This document shows, piece after piece, positions 53,645 through 62,955 of a stretch of 64,000 bases of DNA. This DNA is from Verrucomicrobiota bacterium (lineage in GTDB: Bacteria; Verrucomicrobiota; Verrucomicrobiia; Limisphaerales; UBA11358). Within the stretch, counting starts at the first letter, position 1. Each line of letters starts with the position of its first letter. The notes under the pieces were generated by a model. That model did no database searches. It was not told the origin of the DNA and saw nothing but the letters and a program-made list of their open reading frames with translations. The translations under genes were made by a program, and so were the position numbers. The stretch lies in the NCBI GenBank assembly GCA_028872915.1, contig JAGWNY010000003.1:1-64000 (forward strand), in the 5' to 3' direction.

Positions 53645-54628
53645 ATGACCACGGACGCCAAGATTCTCCTGGCGCTGCGCGAAAGCGCGGGAGGAGTTTC
53701 AGGAGCGGCTTTGGCTGACGAACTGCGCATTACGCGGGCGGCCATCTGGTCCCGCATTGAAGAGCTGCGCGCGCTGGGTTATCAAATAGAGGCCGCGCCG
53801 CATTCCGGCTACCGTCTCGCGGGCGAACCGGACGTGTTGTTCGCGGACGATCTGGCGGCGCGACTCGCGGGCGCGGGCGTGATTGGGCGGGACGTCCGCG
53901 TTTTCGAGGAAACAACGTCCACCAATGACGTGGCTGAAAAACTGGCCCGCGACGGGGCGGCTGAGGGCGTGGTGATTTTTGCCGAATCCCAGAGCCGCGG
54001 CCGGGGCCGGCTGGGGCGGCAATGGCTCTCGCCGCCGCGCCAGGGGTTGTGGTTTTCCATTCTGCTTCGTCCGTTGCTCCGCCCCCAGGAAACCACGCAA
54101 TTGACCGTGATGGCGGCCACCGCCCTGCGCCGCGCCATTTCGCATGAAACGTCGCTCGAGGTGAAAATCAAATGGCCGAATGACATCCTCATCGGCGGAA
54201 AAAAGGTGGCCGGTATTTTGACCGAAATGAGCGCCGAATTGGACCGGGTGCGCCACGTCATTCTGGGCATTGGCGTGGACGTGAACCAGCAAGCAGGCGA
54301 TTTTCCGCCCGAATTGCGCCGCAGTGCCACTTCGTTAAGGATGGAATGCGGCGTCGCGGTGTCGCGCGCGGCGCTTGCCGCGGCGGCGTTGCGCGAATTG
54401 GACGCGGATTACGAGCGCCTTCGGGCCGGGAAATTCGGGGCGGTGGCGGATGAATGGGAAAATTTCTGCGCCACGCTTGGCGGCAACGTGACGGTGCAAA
54501 TCGGGGATGAGAGATTCCACGGCCGGGCCGAAGCGCTGGATGAAACCGGAGCGCTGCTGTTGCGGACGGAGCACGGGCGGCTGAAAACGATCCATGGCGG
54601 CGACGTACTGCCCGAAAAAAGACCATGA
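53645..54628 (+). CDS. birA: Biotin--protein ligase / biotin operon repressor
   Basis: A 327-residue bifunctional protein. The N-terminal winged HTH (residues about 5-60: LADELRITRAAIWSRIEELRALG) would let it act as a repressor. The ligase domain shows TTSTNDVAEKL, the biotinyl-AMP loop GRGRLGRQWLSPP, and KIKWPNDILIGGKKVAGIL. A C-terminal SH3-like cap follows. The ATG at 53645 sits 31 bp after the nadC stop. coaX overlaps its stop by four bases. Confidence 0.94.
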   Translation: MTTDAKILLALRESAGGVSGAALADELRITRAAIWSRIEELRALGYQIEAAPHSGYRLAGEPDVLFADDLAARLAGAGVIGRDVRVFEETTSTNDVAEKLARDGAAEGVVIFAESQSRGRGRLGRQWLSPPRQGLWFSILLRPLLRPQETTQLTVMAATALRRAISHETSLEVKIKWPNDILIGGKKVAGILTEMSAELDRVRHVILGIGVDVNQQAGDFPPELRRSATSLRMECGVAVSRAALAAAALRELDADYERLRAGKFGAVADEWENFCATLGGNVTVQIGDERFHGRAEALDETGALLLRTEHGRLKTIHGGDVLPEKRP

Positions 54629-55380
54629 TTTTGCTTCTGGACATCGGCAATACACATACCCATGCCGGCCTGGGCGGAGCGCGCCGCGTTGTCAAGCAGA
54701 TGGACATCGCCACGCGCGAGGTCTTCGGGAAGGACGCAGCGCCGCGGTTGAAACAATTTGCGGGTTCGCATCACATTGAAGGAATTGTTTTATGCAGCGT
54801 GGTGCCGGCGGCAACGCCCCGCGTTCGCAAAATGGCGGGCGCGCTTTGGAAGGCCAGGATCATTGAGCTGACGGCCAAAACCGTGCGCGGCATCGGCATT
54901 GATTATCCCAAACCGCTGTCCATCGGCCCGGACCGGCTGGCCAACGCGCTGGCCGCCCGGTCGCATTTCGGCGCGCCGGTGGTGGTGGTGGATTTCGGGA
55001 CTGCCGTCACGTTTGACGTCGTCAATGCCGCCGGCGATTATGTCGGCGGCATCATTGCTCCGGGCCTTTCGGCAATGACGGATTATCTGCATGAAAAAAC
55101 CGCCCTTCTGCCCCGCGTTCGCATTCGCGAGACGGGCGCGATCATCGGTAAAAGCACCGAACAAGCGATGTTGATTGGCGCGGTGCGGGGCTATCGCGGG
55201 TTGATCGCGGGACTGCTCGAAGCATTGACATTGGAGCTAAGGGTCAAACGCCTTCCAGTGGTGGCCACGGGAGGCTATGCGGAATTGATGGCGCGCGGAT
55301 TGCGGCAAATCACCGCCGTGGACCGCACATTGACCCTGGAAGGATTAAGGCTTGATTGGAAGCTGCAAAATGACCCTTGA
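54625..55380 (+). CDS. coaX: Type III pantothenate kinase
   Basis: A 251-residue kinase that starts coenzyme A synthesis. It belongs to the ASKHA fold: phosphate 1 loop LLDIGNTHTHAGL, phosphate 2 loop VVDFGTAVTFDVV, and GGIIAPGLSAM. The start ATGA overlaps the birA stop, the typical birA-coaX pairing of many bacteria. The next gene begins within its stop (TGATG). Confidence 0.95.
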   Translation: MILLLDIGNTHTHAGLGGARRVVKQMDIATREVFGKDAAPRLKQFAGSHHIEGIVLCSVVPAATPRVRKMAGALWKARIIELTAKTVRGIGIDYPKPLSIGPDRLANALAARSHFGAPVVVVDFGTAVTFDVVNAAGDYVGGIIAPGLSAMTDYLHEKTALLPRVRIRETGAIIGKSTEQAMLIGAVRGYRGLIAGLLEALTLELRVKRLPVVATGGYAELMARGLRQITAVDRTLTLEGLRLDWKLQNDP

Positions 55381-56777
55381 TGGATGGCTTTGAATGCTTT
55401 GTGAACGTTACAAACCTCAATCCGGACACTGACATAGGCGCGAGCGCGTGGCTGGTGGAGATGGACGGTCACCGCATCCTGCTGGACGCGGGGATGCATC
55501 CCAAGCGCGAGGGGCGCGCCGCCCTGCCGTTGTTGGGCGGCGCGGGAACGGAGTTGGACGCCATCGCCATTACCCATTGTCACCACGATCACGTGGGCGC
55601 CCTGCCGGTGGCCTGCCGGCGCTTTCCGCGCGCGCAGGTGCTGATGACGGAATTGAGTTACTTTCTGGTGGAACGCGTCCTGCACGATTCCGTGAATGTG
55701 ATGACGCGCCAGCGCGATGAGATTGGCGTGCGCGAATATCCGCTTTATACACATGACGAGGTGGACGGCATCGCGCCGGTTTTTCAAGGTTTCAAATACA
55801 ATCGCCAGATCGAATGGGCGGGTTTTCAGGGCGGGCGGGGCGGACGGGCGTCGCCGGTGCTGGAATTTTTCGACGCCGGCCATGCGCTCGGCTCGGCGGG
55901 CATCCTGGTGTGCGGCCGCCGCGAAAGGCTGTTTTACACAGGCGACGTTTGCTTTCACGACCAGACGATCCTCCGCGCGGCGCGATTTGAAAACGTGAAG
56001 GCGGACGTGCTGATCATGGAAACCACGCGCGGGAACCGGGACGTGCCGCGCGAGGCGACGCGGCAAAGGGAAATGGGGCGGCTGGTGGCGGCCATCCGCG
56101 ATGCCCAAAAACGGGGCGGCTGCATTCTCATTCCTTCCTTTGCGCTTGGGCGCACGCAGGAGATACTGGCCACGCTGGCGCTTTTGATGCGCGAAGGCAA
56201 ATTAAGGCGCCAGCCGGTCTATATCAGCGGGCTGGGGCGGGTCTTCACGGAAATTTACGATCTGGAATCCCACCATGGCAATCGGCAGCATCCGGGCCTG
56301 CAATTGCATGAGGCGTTGCAACTGATTGTTTTGGAGCGGGGCCAGGCCGAAACGATGAAGTTGAGCGGCGGGAGAATCTTCGTGGTGACGGCGGGAATGA
56401 TGAGCGAGCACACGGCGGCGCATGACCTTGCGGCGCGAATGGCCGGCGACCCGCGGCAAAGCATCTTCTTTGTCGGTTACGCGGACCCGGATTCGCCCGC
56501 CGGCAGGCTGAAGGGGGCAAAAGCGGGGGAAACATTCGCTTTCAGCGGCGCGGCCGGCAATCTCACGAAGAGTTGCGACGTGCGCGACTTCGACCTGACG
56601 GCGCACGCGAACCGGGAGGAATTAATGGAATTTGTGGGACGGGTTGCGCCGCGCGCGGTGGTGCTGGGGCATGGCGACGAGCCGGCCAGAAACTGGTTTG
56701 AAGGCAAAATCCGGGAGCGCTGGCCGCGGCTGAAGATCGTTCAGCCGCAGCCGGGCAAAACCATCGAACATATTTAG
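55380..56777 (+). CDS. MBL-fold beta-CASP-like RNA metallo-hydrolase
   Basis: A 465-residue metallo-beta-lactamase-fold protein. The metal motif HCHHDHVG is at about residue 65. LEFFDAGHALGSAGILV, FYTGDVCFHDQTIL and SFALGRTQEILATL (beta-CASP-type helix) follow, with the late GHGDEPARNWFEG. This is the layout of CPSF73/Ysh1-like bacterial RNases rather than lactamases. The ATG overlaps the coaX stop by one base. It is convergent with pilC, their stops overlapping by three bases. Confidence 0.88.
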   Translation: MDGFECFVNVTNLNPDTDIGASAWLVEMDGHRILLDAGMHPKREGRAALPLLGGAGTELDAIAITHCHHDHVGALPVACRRFPRAQVLMTELSYFLVERVLHDSVNVMTRQRDEIGVREYPLYTHDEVDGIAPVFQGFKYNRQIEWAGFQGGRGGRASPVLEFFDAGHALGSAGILVCGRRERLFYTGDVCFHDQTILRAARFENVKADVLIMETTRGNRDVPREATRQREMGRLVAAIRDAQKRGGCILIPSFALGRTQEILATLALLMREGKLRRQPVYISGLGRVFTEIYDLESHHGNRQHPGLQLHEALQLIVLERGQAETMKLSGGRIFVVTAGMMSEHTAAHDLAARMAGDPRQSIFFVGYADPDSPAGRLKGAKAGETFAFSGAAGNLTKSCDVRDFDLTAHANREELMEFVGRVAPRAVVLGHGDEPARNWFEGKIRERWPRLKIVQPQPGKTIEHI

Positions 56778-57985
56778 CCGTTGCCGCTGACGATGTTGCC
56801 GAGGTTGAAGATGGGCAAATACATGCAGACGACCATGCCGCCGACGATGACGCCCAGGACCACAATCAGCATAGGCTCCATCAGCGACATGAGGCCGGAC
56901 AGGGTCGTTTCTATTTCTTCATCAAGAAAGTTCGAGACGCGTTCGAGCATGGTATCTATGTTGCCGGTTTGTTCACCGGCGCTCAACATGCGGATGACCA
57001 TGCTTGGAAAGACGGGATGTTTGGCCAGGGCGTTGGAAATGCCTTCGCCGCGTTCAATATCCACCGAAGCGGTTTTGATGGCGCGCTCCATGACGGTATT
57101 GCCAACGGTTTGAGAAACGATTTGCAGCACGTCGAGGATGGGCACACCGCTGCGGACGAGGGACGCGAGCGTGCGGGTGAAGCGCGCGAGGCAGATTTTG
57201 TGGGCGATTTGGCCGAAGATGGGCAGTTTGATGCGGCGCGCGTCCCAAAAGTCCCGGCCTTTCTTTGTCTTGATGAACTGGAACCAACCCCATATAAGGC
57301 CGCCGCCGACAGGAATAATAATGAGAAAATAATGTTTGAGAAGATGGCTGAGGTTGATGAGGATCATTGTCGGCTTGGGCAGGGGGGCGCCGAATCCCTT
57401 GTAAACGTCCTCAAACACGGGAATGACCTTTACCAGCAGGAAGATCGTGATGCCAATGGCGACGATGATGACACCGGTTGGGTACATGAGGGCTGATTTG
57501 ACTTTTTTGCGGATTTTCTCGGCATTTTCCAGATATGTCGCCAAACGGGACATGATTTCGGCCAGCAACCCGCCTTTTTCGCCGGCGGAGACCATCGAAA
57601 CGTAAAGTTTGTTGAAAGTTTTGGGATGTTTTTGGAGCGCCTCGGAAAAGCTCTCGCCGCTTTCCACCCTGGAACAGACGTCGCGAATGACGGTCTGCAT
57701 GACCTTGTTGGCGGCCTGTTCGGCGAGCGCCTGGAGCGATTGGACAATGGCGATGCCCGCGTCAATCATTGTGGCGAATTGCCGCGTAAACATGACCAAA
57801 TCGGCCAGCTTTACCTTGCCGCCGCGCGTCTTTCCCCGCGCCGCCATTCTCTCCTGAATGGAAAGCACGAGCATGTTCCGGTTCAGGAGCGCGGCGATGG
57901 CCGCCTGTTCGGTCGCTGCTTCCAATGTATTCTTGATTTCCCGTCCGCTGGCCGTGTCACGGGCGGTATAAGCAAAGGTCGCCAT
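56774..57985 (-). CDS. pilC: Type II secretion / type IV pilus inner-membrane protein (GspF/PilC)
   Basis: A 403-residue polytopic platform protein. Two tandem T2SF domains are visible: VMFTRQFATMIDAGIAIVQSL (about residues 65-90) and ARFTRTLASLVRSGVPILDVL (about 270-290). Membrane segments include VIIVAIGITIFLLVKVIPVF and LIVVLGVIVGGMVVCMYLPIF. The N-terminus MATFAYTARDTASGREI is typical. No other secretion genes are adjacent, so pilus versus secretion cannot be decided. Confidence 0.92.
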   Translation of the reverse strand: MATFAYTARDTASGREIKNTLEAATEQAAIAALLNRNMLVLSIQERMAARGKTRGGKVKLADLVMFTRQFATMIDAGIAIVQSLQALAEQAANKVMQTVIRDVCSRVESGESFSEALQKHPKTFNKLYVSMVSAGEKGGLLAEIMSRLATYLENAEKIRKKVKSALMYPTGVIIVAIGITIFLLVKVIPVFEDVYKGFGAPLPKPTMILINLSHLLKHYFLIIIPVGGGLIWGWFQFIKTKKGRDFWDARRIKLPIFGQIAHKICLARFTRTLASLVRSGVPILDVLQIVSQTVGNTVMERAIKTASVDIERGEGISNALAKHPVFPSMVIRMLSAGEQTGNIDTMLERVSNFLDEEIETTLSGLMSLMEPMLIVVLGVIVGGMVVCMYLPIFNLGNIVSGNG

Positions 57986-58218
57986 AGTTCATGGCCAAGC
58001 AGCAATCTTTATTCCATCCATAAAAATTTGGCCCCGCAATGCCGACTTCCGCCCCGCGAGGCGGGCGCGGCTGGGAGAAAATCCGCCATAGGAATCGGGG
58101 TTTTTTAGGGCCAAATTGGGGGATTGCCGCAACCAAAACCGCAAGCATAAGAATAAGAAGAATTACAAGGCGTTGATAATCAATCTGTTGCAACCACTTT
58201 TTTCCCCAAAAAAAGTAG

Positions 58219-58247
58219 TTGTCAAAACTTTTGGATTTCCCTAATTT
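58219..58247 (+). promoter_or_regulatory. Sigma-70-like promoter of the porin gene
   Basis: TTGTCA (58219-58224) and TAATTT (58242-58247) are separated by 17 bp. The -35 box overlaps the end of an imperfect dyad (58191-58221, CAACCACTTTTTT against AAAAAAGTAGTTG), a possible operator. The predicted transcript has a leader of about 105 nt. Confidence 0.5.
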
Positions 58248-58258
58248 CGTCGGCAATC

Positions 58259-58310
58259 GCACCGTAACGGTGCCGGGGCAAACTGTTTTGCTTCGCAACG
58301 CGCAGGCGTT
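58259..58310 (+). promoter_or_regulatory. Structured 5' leader of the porin with three hairpins
   Basis: Three perfect short stems follow one another in the leader: GCACCGT-A-ACGGTGC (58259-58273), GCAAA-CTGT-TTTGC (58278-58291) and AACGC-GCAG-GCGTT (58297-58310). An unpaired A-rich stretch and GGAGG lead to the ATG at 58358. This could set mRNA stability or bind an RNA or protein; no known riboswitch class was matched. Confidence 0.4.
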
Positions 58311-58357
58311 GATAGAAAACATTAACCAACAACAAGAAACAACATCGGAGGAACCAG

Positions 58358-59515
58358 ATGAAGTTTAATAAATGGACATTGGGTCTGGCGGCGGTTGGAG
58401 CAGTCAGTCTTGCTTCGGCGGCATGTGCAGACGAACAAATGAGCCAGGTGCAAACCGCGCTCTCGCAAACGACCATCAGCGGCTACGTGGACACGGCAGC
58501 CATCTGGCGGCCGGGAACGGATCAAAGCGGCGGGGTCGGCCCCAAGATGCCGGACTACAGCTTCGCGAAAAACGACGGCTTCTATCTGAACGCCGTGGAT
58601 ATCGCGATTGATCGCCCGGAAAACGAAACACCATGGGCGGCTGGCTATCACGTTGAACTGATGGCTGGACCGGATTCTGTTCCCAATGTGGACAGCTCGA
58701 CAGCCAACTTCGGTATCCGCCAGGCCTATCTGGCCCTGCGCACGCCCGTTGGCACCAGCGGTATTGATTGGAAAGTCGGTGTGTGGGACACCATCATCGG
58801 TTACGAATCCACCAGCGATCCACTCGATCCCAACTATACCCGTTCCTACGGTTATTCCATCGAGCCAACAACGCATACCGGTATCCTGGGCACTTACAAA
58901 GTGAACGACACGATCTCGGTTTCAGGCGGCGTGGCCAACTCTTCAAGCGTTGACGACGGCACGCCCGCCGCCATTAACGGGACGGCGACGTACGAATCGC
59001 AAAAGGCCTACATGGGCGCGGTCGCCCTGACGGCTCCGAGTTCGTGGGGCTGGTTGAACGGTGCGACTTTCAACGGAGGAGTGATCAACAGCATTGATTC
59101 AGTTCACAACGAGGGCACGATCACGAGCTGGTATGCCGGTGCCACAATTCCGACCCCCATGACAGCCTTGAAAACCGGCATTGCGTACGACTACCGGGCT
59201 GAGACAGAGGGTGAAAGCTGGGTGCTGGGTCTTTACGCCAGTTATCAATTCAACGACAAAACGAGCTTCAACCTCCGTGGCGAGTATTTGGAGGATTCCC
59301 TCGACGAGTTGTACGGCGCGTCCGTTGTGCATCGCAACGCGGCCGAGGAATTGACCGCTACGCTCCAGTATAATCTGTGGGCAAACGTGCTGAGCCGCGT
59401 TGAATTCCGTTGGGACCATGTATTGCATGGGAAGCCGTTTGGCATCAATTCGGCTGGAGCTTCATTCCGCGCCAACGACTTCATGCTGGCTCTGAACCTG
59501 ATCTATCAGTTCTAA
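58358..59515 (+). CDS. Outer-membrane porin, BBP2/OmpL-like
   Basis: A 385-residue protein. A signal peptide (MKFNKWTLGLAAVGAVSLASAA, cleavage near residues 22-25) precedes alternating beta strands typical of PF07642 barrels: ISGYVDTAAIW, FYLNAVDIAIDRP, KVGVWDTIIGYES, and SFNLRGEYLED. The last residues, LNLIYQF, end in phenylalanine as expected for barrel insertion. GGAGG precedes the ATG. Strong leader and terminator suggest high expression; the solute is unknown. Confidence 0.9.
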   Translation: MKFNKWTLGLAAVGAVSLASAACADEQMSQVQTALSQTTISGYVDTAAIWRPGTDQSGGVGPKMPDYSFAKNDGFYLNAVDIAIDRPENETPWAAGYHVELMAGPDSVPNVDSSTANFGIRQAYLALRTPVGTSGIDWKVGVWDTIIGYESTSDPLDPNYTRSYGYSIEPTTHTGILGTYKVNDTISVSGGVANSSSVDDGTPAAINGTATYESQKAYMGAVALTAPSSWGWLNGATFNGGVINSIDSVHNEGTITSWYAGATIPTPMTALKTGIAYDYRAETEGESWVLGLYASYQFNDKTSFNLRGEYLEDSLDELYGASVVHRNAAEELTATLQYNLWANVLSRVEFRWDHVLHGKPFGINSAGASFRANDFMLALNLIYQF

Positions 59516-59536
59516 TTTAAGAAATTGGAACGCACA

Positions 59537-59570
59537 CCCCTTCCGCCAAAACGGAAGGGGTTTTTTGTTT
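59537..59570 (+). terminator. Intrinsic terminator of the porin gene
   Basis: CCCCTTCCG (59537-59545) pairs with CGGAAGGGG (59552-59560) over a six-base loop, followed by TTTTTTGTTT. It lies 21 bp after the porin stop. Confidence 0.93.
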
Positions 59571-59648
59571 GGCAAGACAACAGACGGGGTTCGCACAATT
59601 GCAGGCCGACTTGAGGCACAGACGGGCCATGCCGTCTTTGTTTTTCAA

Positions 59649-60794
59649 TCACCACGTCTCGACCGGTCCGCGCGGCACGGGAATCGCTCCGCGAGCGGCA
59701 GCAGCCGGTTCATTCCGCATGAAGGAAGAGGCAAGCGGCGCCGGCTGGAAGCGCTGGAGCAGATCGCCCCGTTCGTCCGTAAATTGGCGGCGCCAGCGGG
59801 TATAATGTTCGAGGGCCTGGTGAAATTGCGCGCGCGTGGAAATGCAAACGGCGCGCCGGTTGAATTCGTGGCACGGTCCGAACCGCCGCGAATACCACGG
59901 CGCCACTTTCCGAAACATCCGGCATCCGCGCTCCTCGCCAAAAACCTCGACCATCAAATCCAGGTGCCGGCACATGACTCGAACCCGTTCCGCAAAGGCG
60001 GGTTCGGGTGGAAGACCATCGGCGGGCGCGTCCGGCAATGCGGGGGCGTCCGATGAATCGCGTCCAAGATATTCCAGCGTGCGCCGAAAAATCCACGGAT
60101 CATAAAATGCGCCGCGGCCGATGCTCACGCCGGCGCATTCCGTTTCGTCGAGCATTTTTTTCGCCGCCGGCGGGGTGGTCACGTCGCCATTACCGATCAC
60201 CGGGATGGTCCGGACGGCTTGGACCACGCGCCGGATGCCTTGGAGGTTCACGGCGCCGCCAAAGCCCTGTTCCCGTGTCCGCCCATGAACAAAGATCGCG
60301 CTCACGCCCGCGGTTTCGAGCACCCGCGCCAGTTCGGGCGCGGTGAGATTTTGATCGTCCCAGCCCAGGCGCATTTTGGCGGTTACGGGCGTTTTTACGG
60401 CGTCCACCATGCCGCGCACGAGGGCCCCGGTTTTGCGGAGTTCGGCCATCATGGCCGACCCGCCGCCCACGCGGCAGATTTTTCGAACGGGACAGCCCAT
60501 GTTGATGTCTATGGCATGGACGCCCGCTGCTTCGAGGAACTGTGCCGCGTCGCGCATTTCCTCGGGTACGGCGCCAAAAAGTTGGACTGCCAGGGGTGAA
60601 TCGGCGGGGCGCGTTTCAATCAGTTGGAGGGCCTTCGGTTTTTTTTCCAGGAGCGAACGCGCGTTTACCAGGTCAGTCGTGCAAAGGCCGACACCTCCGA
60701 TTTCGCGGATGACCAGACGGAACGGCAGGTTCGTATAGCCCGCCAGCGGCGACAAGAACAGGCTGGACTGGAGCGCAAGGGGTCCGATTCGCAT
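59649..60794 (-). CDS. dus: tRNA-dihydrouridine synthase
   Basis: A 381-residue flavoenzyme that reduces uridine in tRNA D-loops. Motifs: LSPLAGYTNLPFRLVIRE, VQLFGAVPEEM, DINMGCPVRKI with the catalytic cysteine, and VHGRTREQGFGG. It is longest at the C-terminus, where a basic tail (PVPRGPVETW) ends the protein. The family (DusB-like) is clear, the exact subgroup less so. The ATG at 60794 gives MRIGPLALQSSLFLSPL; the frame is open further upstream. It is divergent from ftsH, 87 bp apart. Confidence 0.93.
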   Translation of the reverse strand: MRIGPLALQSSLFLSPLAGYTNLPFRLVIREIGGVGLCTTDLVNARSLLEKKPKALQLIETRPADSPLAVQLFGAVPEEMRDAAQFLEAAGVHAIDINMGCPVRKICRVGGGSAMMAELRKTGALVRGMVDAVKTPVTAKMRLGWDDQNLTAPELARVLETAGVSAIFVHGRTREQGFGGAVNLQGIRRVVQAVRTIPVIGNGDVTTPPAAKKMLDETECAGVSIGRGAFYDPWIFRRTLEYLGRDSSDAPALPDAPADGLPPEPAFAERVRVMCRHLDLMVEVFGEERGCRMFRKVAPWYSRRFGPCHEFNRRAVCISTRAQFHQALEHYTRWRRQFTDERGDLLQRFQPAPLASSFMRNEPAAAARGAIPVPRGPVETW

Positions 60795-60881
60795 TGCGCC
60801 AATTGTAGCAGAATTCGCGGATTGCGAAAGGCTGAGCAGCATGTTAGTTTGACGCTGACAGCTTAAAAGCAGAAGAAGTCA

Positions 60882-62939
60882 ATGCTTGAAGATAACGACA
60901 ACAAGAGGAATGACCGCGGCCAGAAACGGCCGCCGGGGGGTTTCAACATCCCCGCCTTTACCTGGGTGGCATGGATCGCCATTATCGCGAGCATTGCCGC
61001 GCTGATGTATTTTTACCAGCACCGCATAGGCGATAACGTCAAACAACTGCCGCAATCCGCGTTTTTCCAAAAATTCGACGCGGGACAGATTGCCGCCGCC
61101 ACCGTCAACCTCAACTCGCAAACGCCCGATCTGGCGGATATTTCGGGTTCCTATTTCAAAGCCGACAGCGCCGGAAAAATTGTGATGGACAATGGCAAGC
61201 CGGTCGAAATTCCGTTCTATGTGTCCAATGCCCTGTTGACTGAAACGGTAAAGAACGCGCTCCGGCAGAACCCGAAGGTGCAGGTGACCGAGCCAAACTT
61301 GATGCTCTCGACCATCGGCTCGCAACTGCTCTTTTTCGTGGGCATCGGCGTGCTCTTTTGGTTCTTCTTCATTCGGCAGATTAAAATCGCCGGGAAAGGC
61401 GCCTTGAGCTTCGGCAAAAGCAAGGCCCGTCTTCTGGCCAAGGACCGGAACAAGATCACGTTCAAGGATGTCGCCGGCGTGGAGGAGGCCATTGAGGAAG
61501 TTTCGGAACTGGTGGAGTTTCTCAAGGACCCCAGAAAATTCCAGAAACTGGGCGGGCGCATTCCCAAGGGGGTGCTCATGGTTGGGCCGCCCGGCACGGG
61601 AAAGACGCTCCTGGCCAAAGCCATTGCGGGCGAGGCGGACGCGAGCTTTTTCAGCATCAGCGGCTCGGATTTCGTGGAAATGTTCGTGGGCGTGGGCGCC
61701 AGCCGGGTGCGCGACATGTTTGAACAAGCGCGCCGCAACACTCCCTGCCTGATTTTCATTGATGAAATTGACGCCGTGGGCCGGTCGCGTGGTCATGGCC
61801 TGGGCGGCGGAAACGATGAACGCGAGCAGACGCTCAATGCGCTGCTGGTCGAGATGGACGGTTTCGACACCCAGGAAGGCATTATCATCATCGCCGCCAC
61901 CAACCGTCCCGATGTTTTGGACCCTGCGCTGCTGCGTCCGGGCCGCTTTGACCGCCAGGTGACCGTCAACCTGCCCGATGTGCGCGGGCGCGAGGCCATT
62001 TTGAAAGTCCACGCCAAAAACGTGAAGCTTGAGGCCAATGTGGATTTGTCGATCATCGCCCGCGGCACGCCGGGTTATTCGGGCGCCGAACTGGCGAATC
62101 TCCTGAACGAAGCGGCGCTGCTGGCCGCCCGGTTGAACAAGAAAGGCGTTGGCATGAAGGAACTCGAAGAGGCGCGCGACAAGGTGCGCTGGGGCCGCGA
62201 ACGCCGGAGCATGGCCATGAGCGACGAGGAAAAGCGCGCCACCGCCTGGCACGAAGCCGGCCACGCGCTTGTCAATGTGTTGCTTAAACATACGCATCCG
62301 CTGCACAAGGTCACCATCATCCCGCGCGGCCGCGCGTTGGGCGTGACGATGTCGCTGCCCAAGGAAGACATGTTGAACATGCGGCGCAAGCAGGCCATTG
62401 ACACCATCATCATGACCATGGCCGGCCGCATCGCCGAGCAATTCGTAACGGATGACATCTCCAGCGGGGCGGCAATGGACATTCAGCAGGCCACGCAATT
62501 GGCCAAGGCGATGGTCATGCATTGGGGCATGAGCGAGAAGCTTGGGAACGTTCTTTACGGCGACAGCCCCGAATACGTGTTTCTGGGGCGCGATATGATG
62601 TCGCGCATGAAGGATTACAGCGAACAGACGGCGCAGGAAATTGACATTGAAGTCAAACGCATCATTGACGAGGCCAATCAGACGGCCAGGGAGATGATTG
62701 CGGCCAACCGCGACAAGCTTGAAATCATTGCCAACAACCTGCTGGAATATGAAACACTGGACGGCGCCCAGGTGGAGGAAATCGTGCGAACCGGAAAATT
62801 TACCCCGCCGCCGCAGGCGCCCTCCCAGATCGGTCCCATGATGGGCGCGCCAGCCGGGACGCCTCTTCCTGAAACGCCGCCCAAGCCCGCGCCGCCCAAA
62901 TTGCCCGGCCTTGGCTCCGCAGCCCCGGCGCCGGCCTGA
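60882..62939 (+). CDS. ftsH: ATP-dependent zinc metalloprotease FtsH
   Basis: A 685-residue membrane-anchored AAA+ protease. Two membrane helices flank a periplasmic loop ([21 protein letters not shown] and [16 protein letters not shown]). Walker A is GPPGTGKT, followed by the pore loop [10 protein letters not shown], Walker B FIDEID, and the SRH arginines in [19 protein letters not shown]. The zinc site is HEAGH, with the third ligand in [16 protein letters not shown] Pro/Ala-rich C-terminal tail of about 45 residues is unusual in length. It degrades misfolded membrane proteins. Confidence 0.97.
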   Translation: MLEDNDNKRNDRGQKRPPGGFNIPAFTWVAWIAIIASIAALMYFYQHRIGDNVKQLPQSAFFQKFDAGQIAAATVNLNSQTPDLADISGSYFKADSAGKIVMDNGKPVEIPFYVSNALLTETVKNALRQNPKVQVTEPNLMLSTIGSQLLFFVGIGVLFWFFFIRQIKIAGKGALSFGKSKARLLAKDRNKITFKDVAGVEEAIEEVSELVEFLKDPRKFQKLGGRIPKGVLMVGPPGTGKTLLAKAIAGEADASFFSISGSDFVEMFVGVGASRVRDMFEQARRNTPCLIFIDEIDAVGRSRGHGLGGGNDEREQTLNALLVEMDGFDTQEGIIIIAATNRPDVLDPALLRPGRFDRQVTVNLPDVRGREAILKVHAKNVKLEANVDLSIIARGTPGYSGAELANLLNEAALLAARLNKKGVGMKELEEARDKVRWGRERRSMAMSDEEKRATAWHEAGHALVNVLLKHTHPLHKVTIIPRGRALGVTMSLPKEDMLNMRRKQAIDTIIMTMAGRIAEQFVTDDISSGAAMDIQQATQLAKAMVMHWGMSEKLGNVLYGDSPEYVFLGRDMMSRMKDYSEQTAQEIDIEVKRIIDEANQTAREMIAANRDKLEIIANNLLEYETLDGAQVEEIVRTGKFTPPPQAPSQIGPMMGAPAGTPLPETPPKPAPPKLPGLGSAAPAPA

Positions 62940-62955
62940 TTCCGGCAGTGCCTGA

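Larger units (their letters stand above)
57986..58357. other. Divergent intergenic region between pilC and the porin
   Basis: These 372 bp hold no gene. They contain a likely sigma-70 promoter for the porin (58219-58247), an AT-rich hairpin just before it, and a leader of about 100 nt with three short hairpins (58259-58310). The pilC side shows no confident promoter. Confidence 0.6.

Noticed and set aside
58259-58310. c-di-GMP riboswitch in the porin leader
   Set aside because: Some GGCAAAC-like bases occur, but the conserved core and tetraloop-receptor arrangement of that class are not present.
59981-60020. Inverted repeat CGAACCCG/CGGGTTCG as a regulatory dyad
   Set aside because: It lies inside the dus coding sequence and encodes a Pro/Glu/Ala/Arg stretch; chance is likely.
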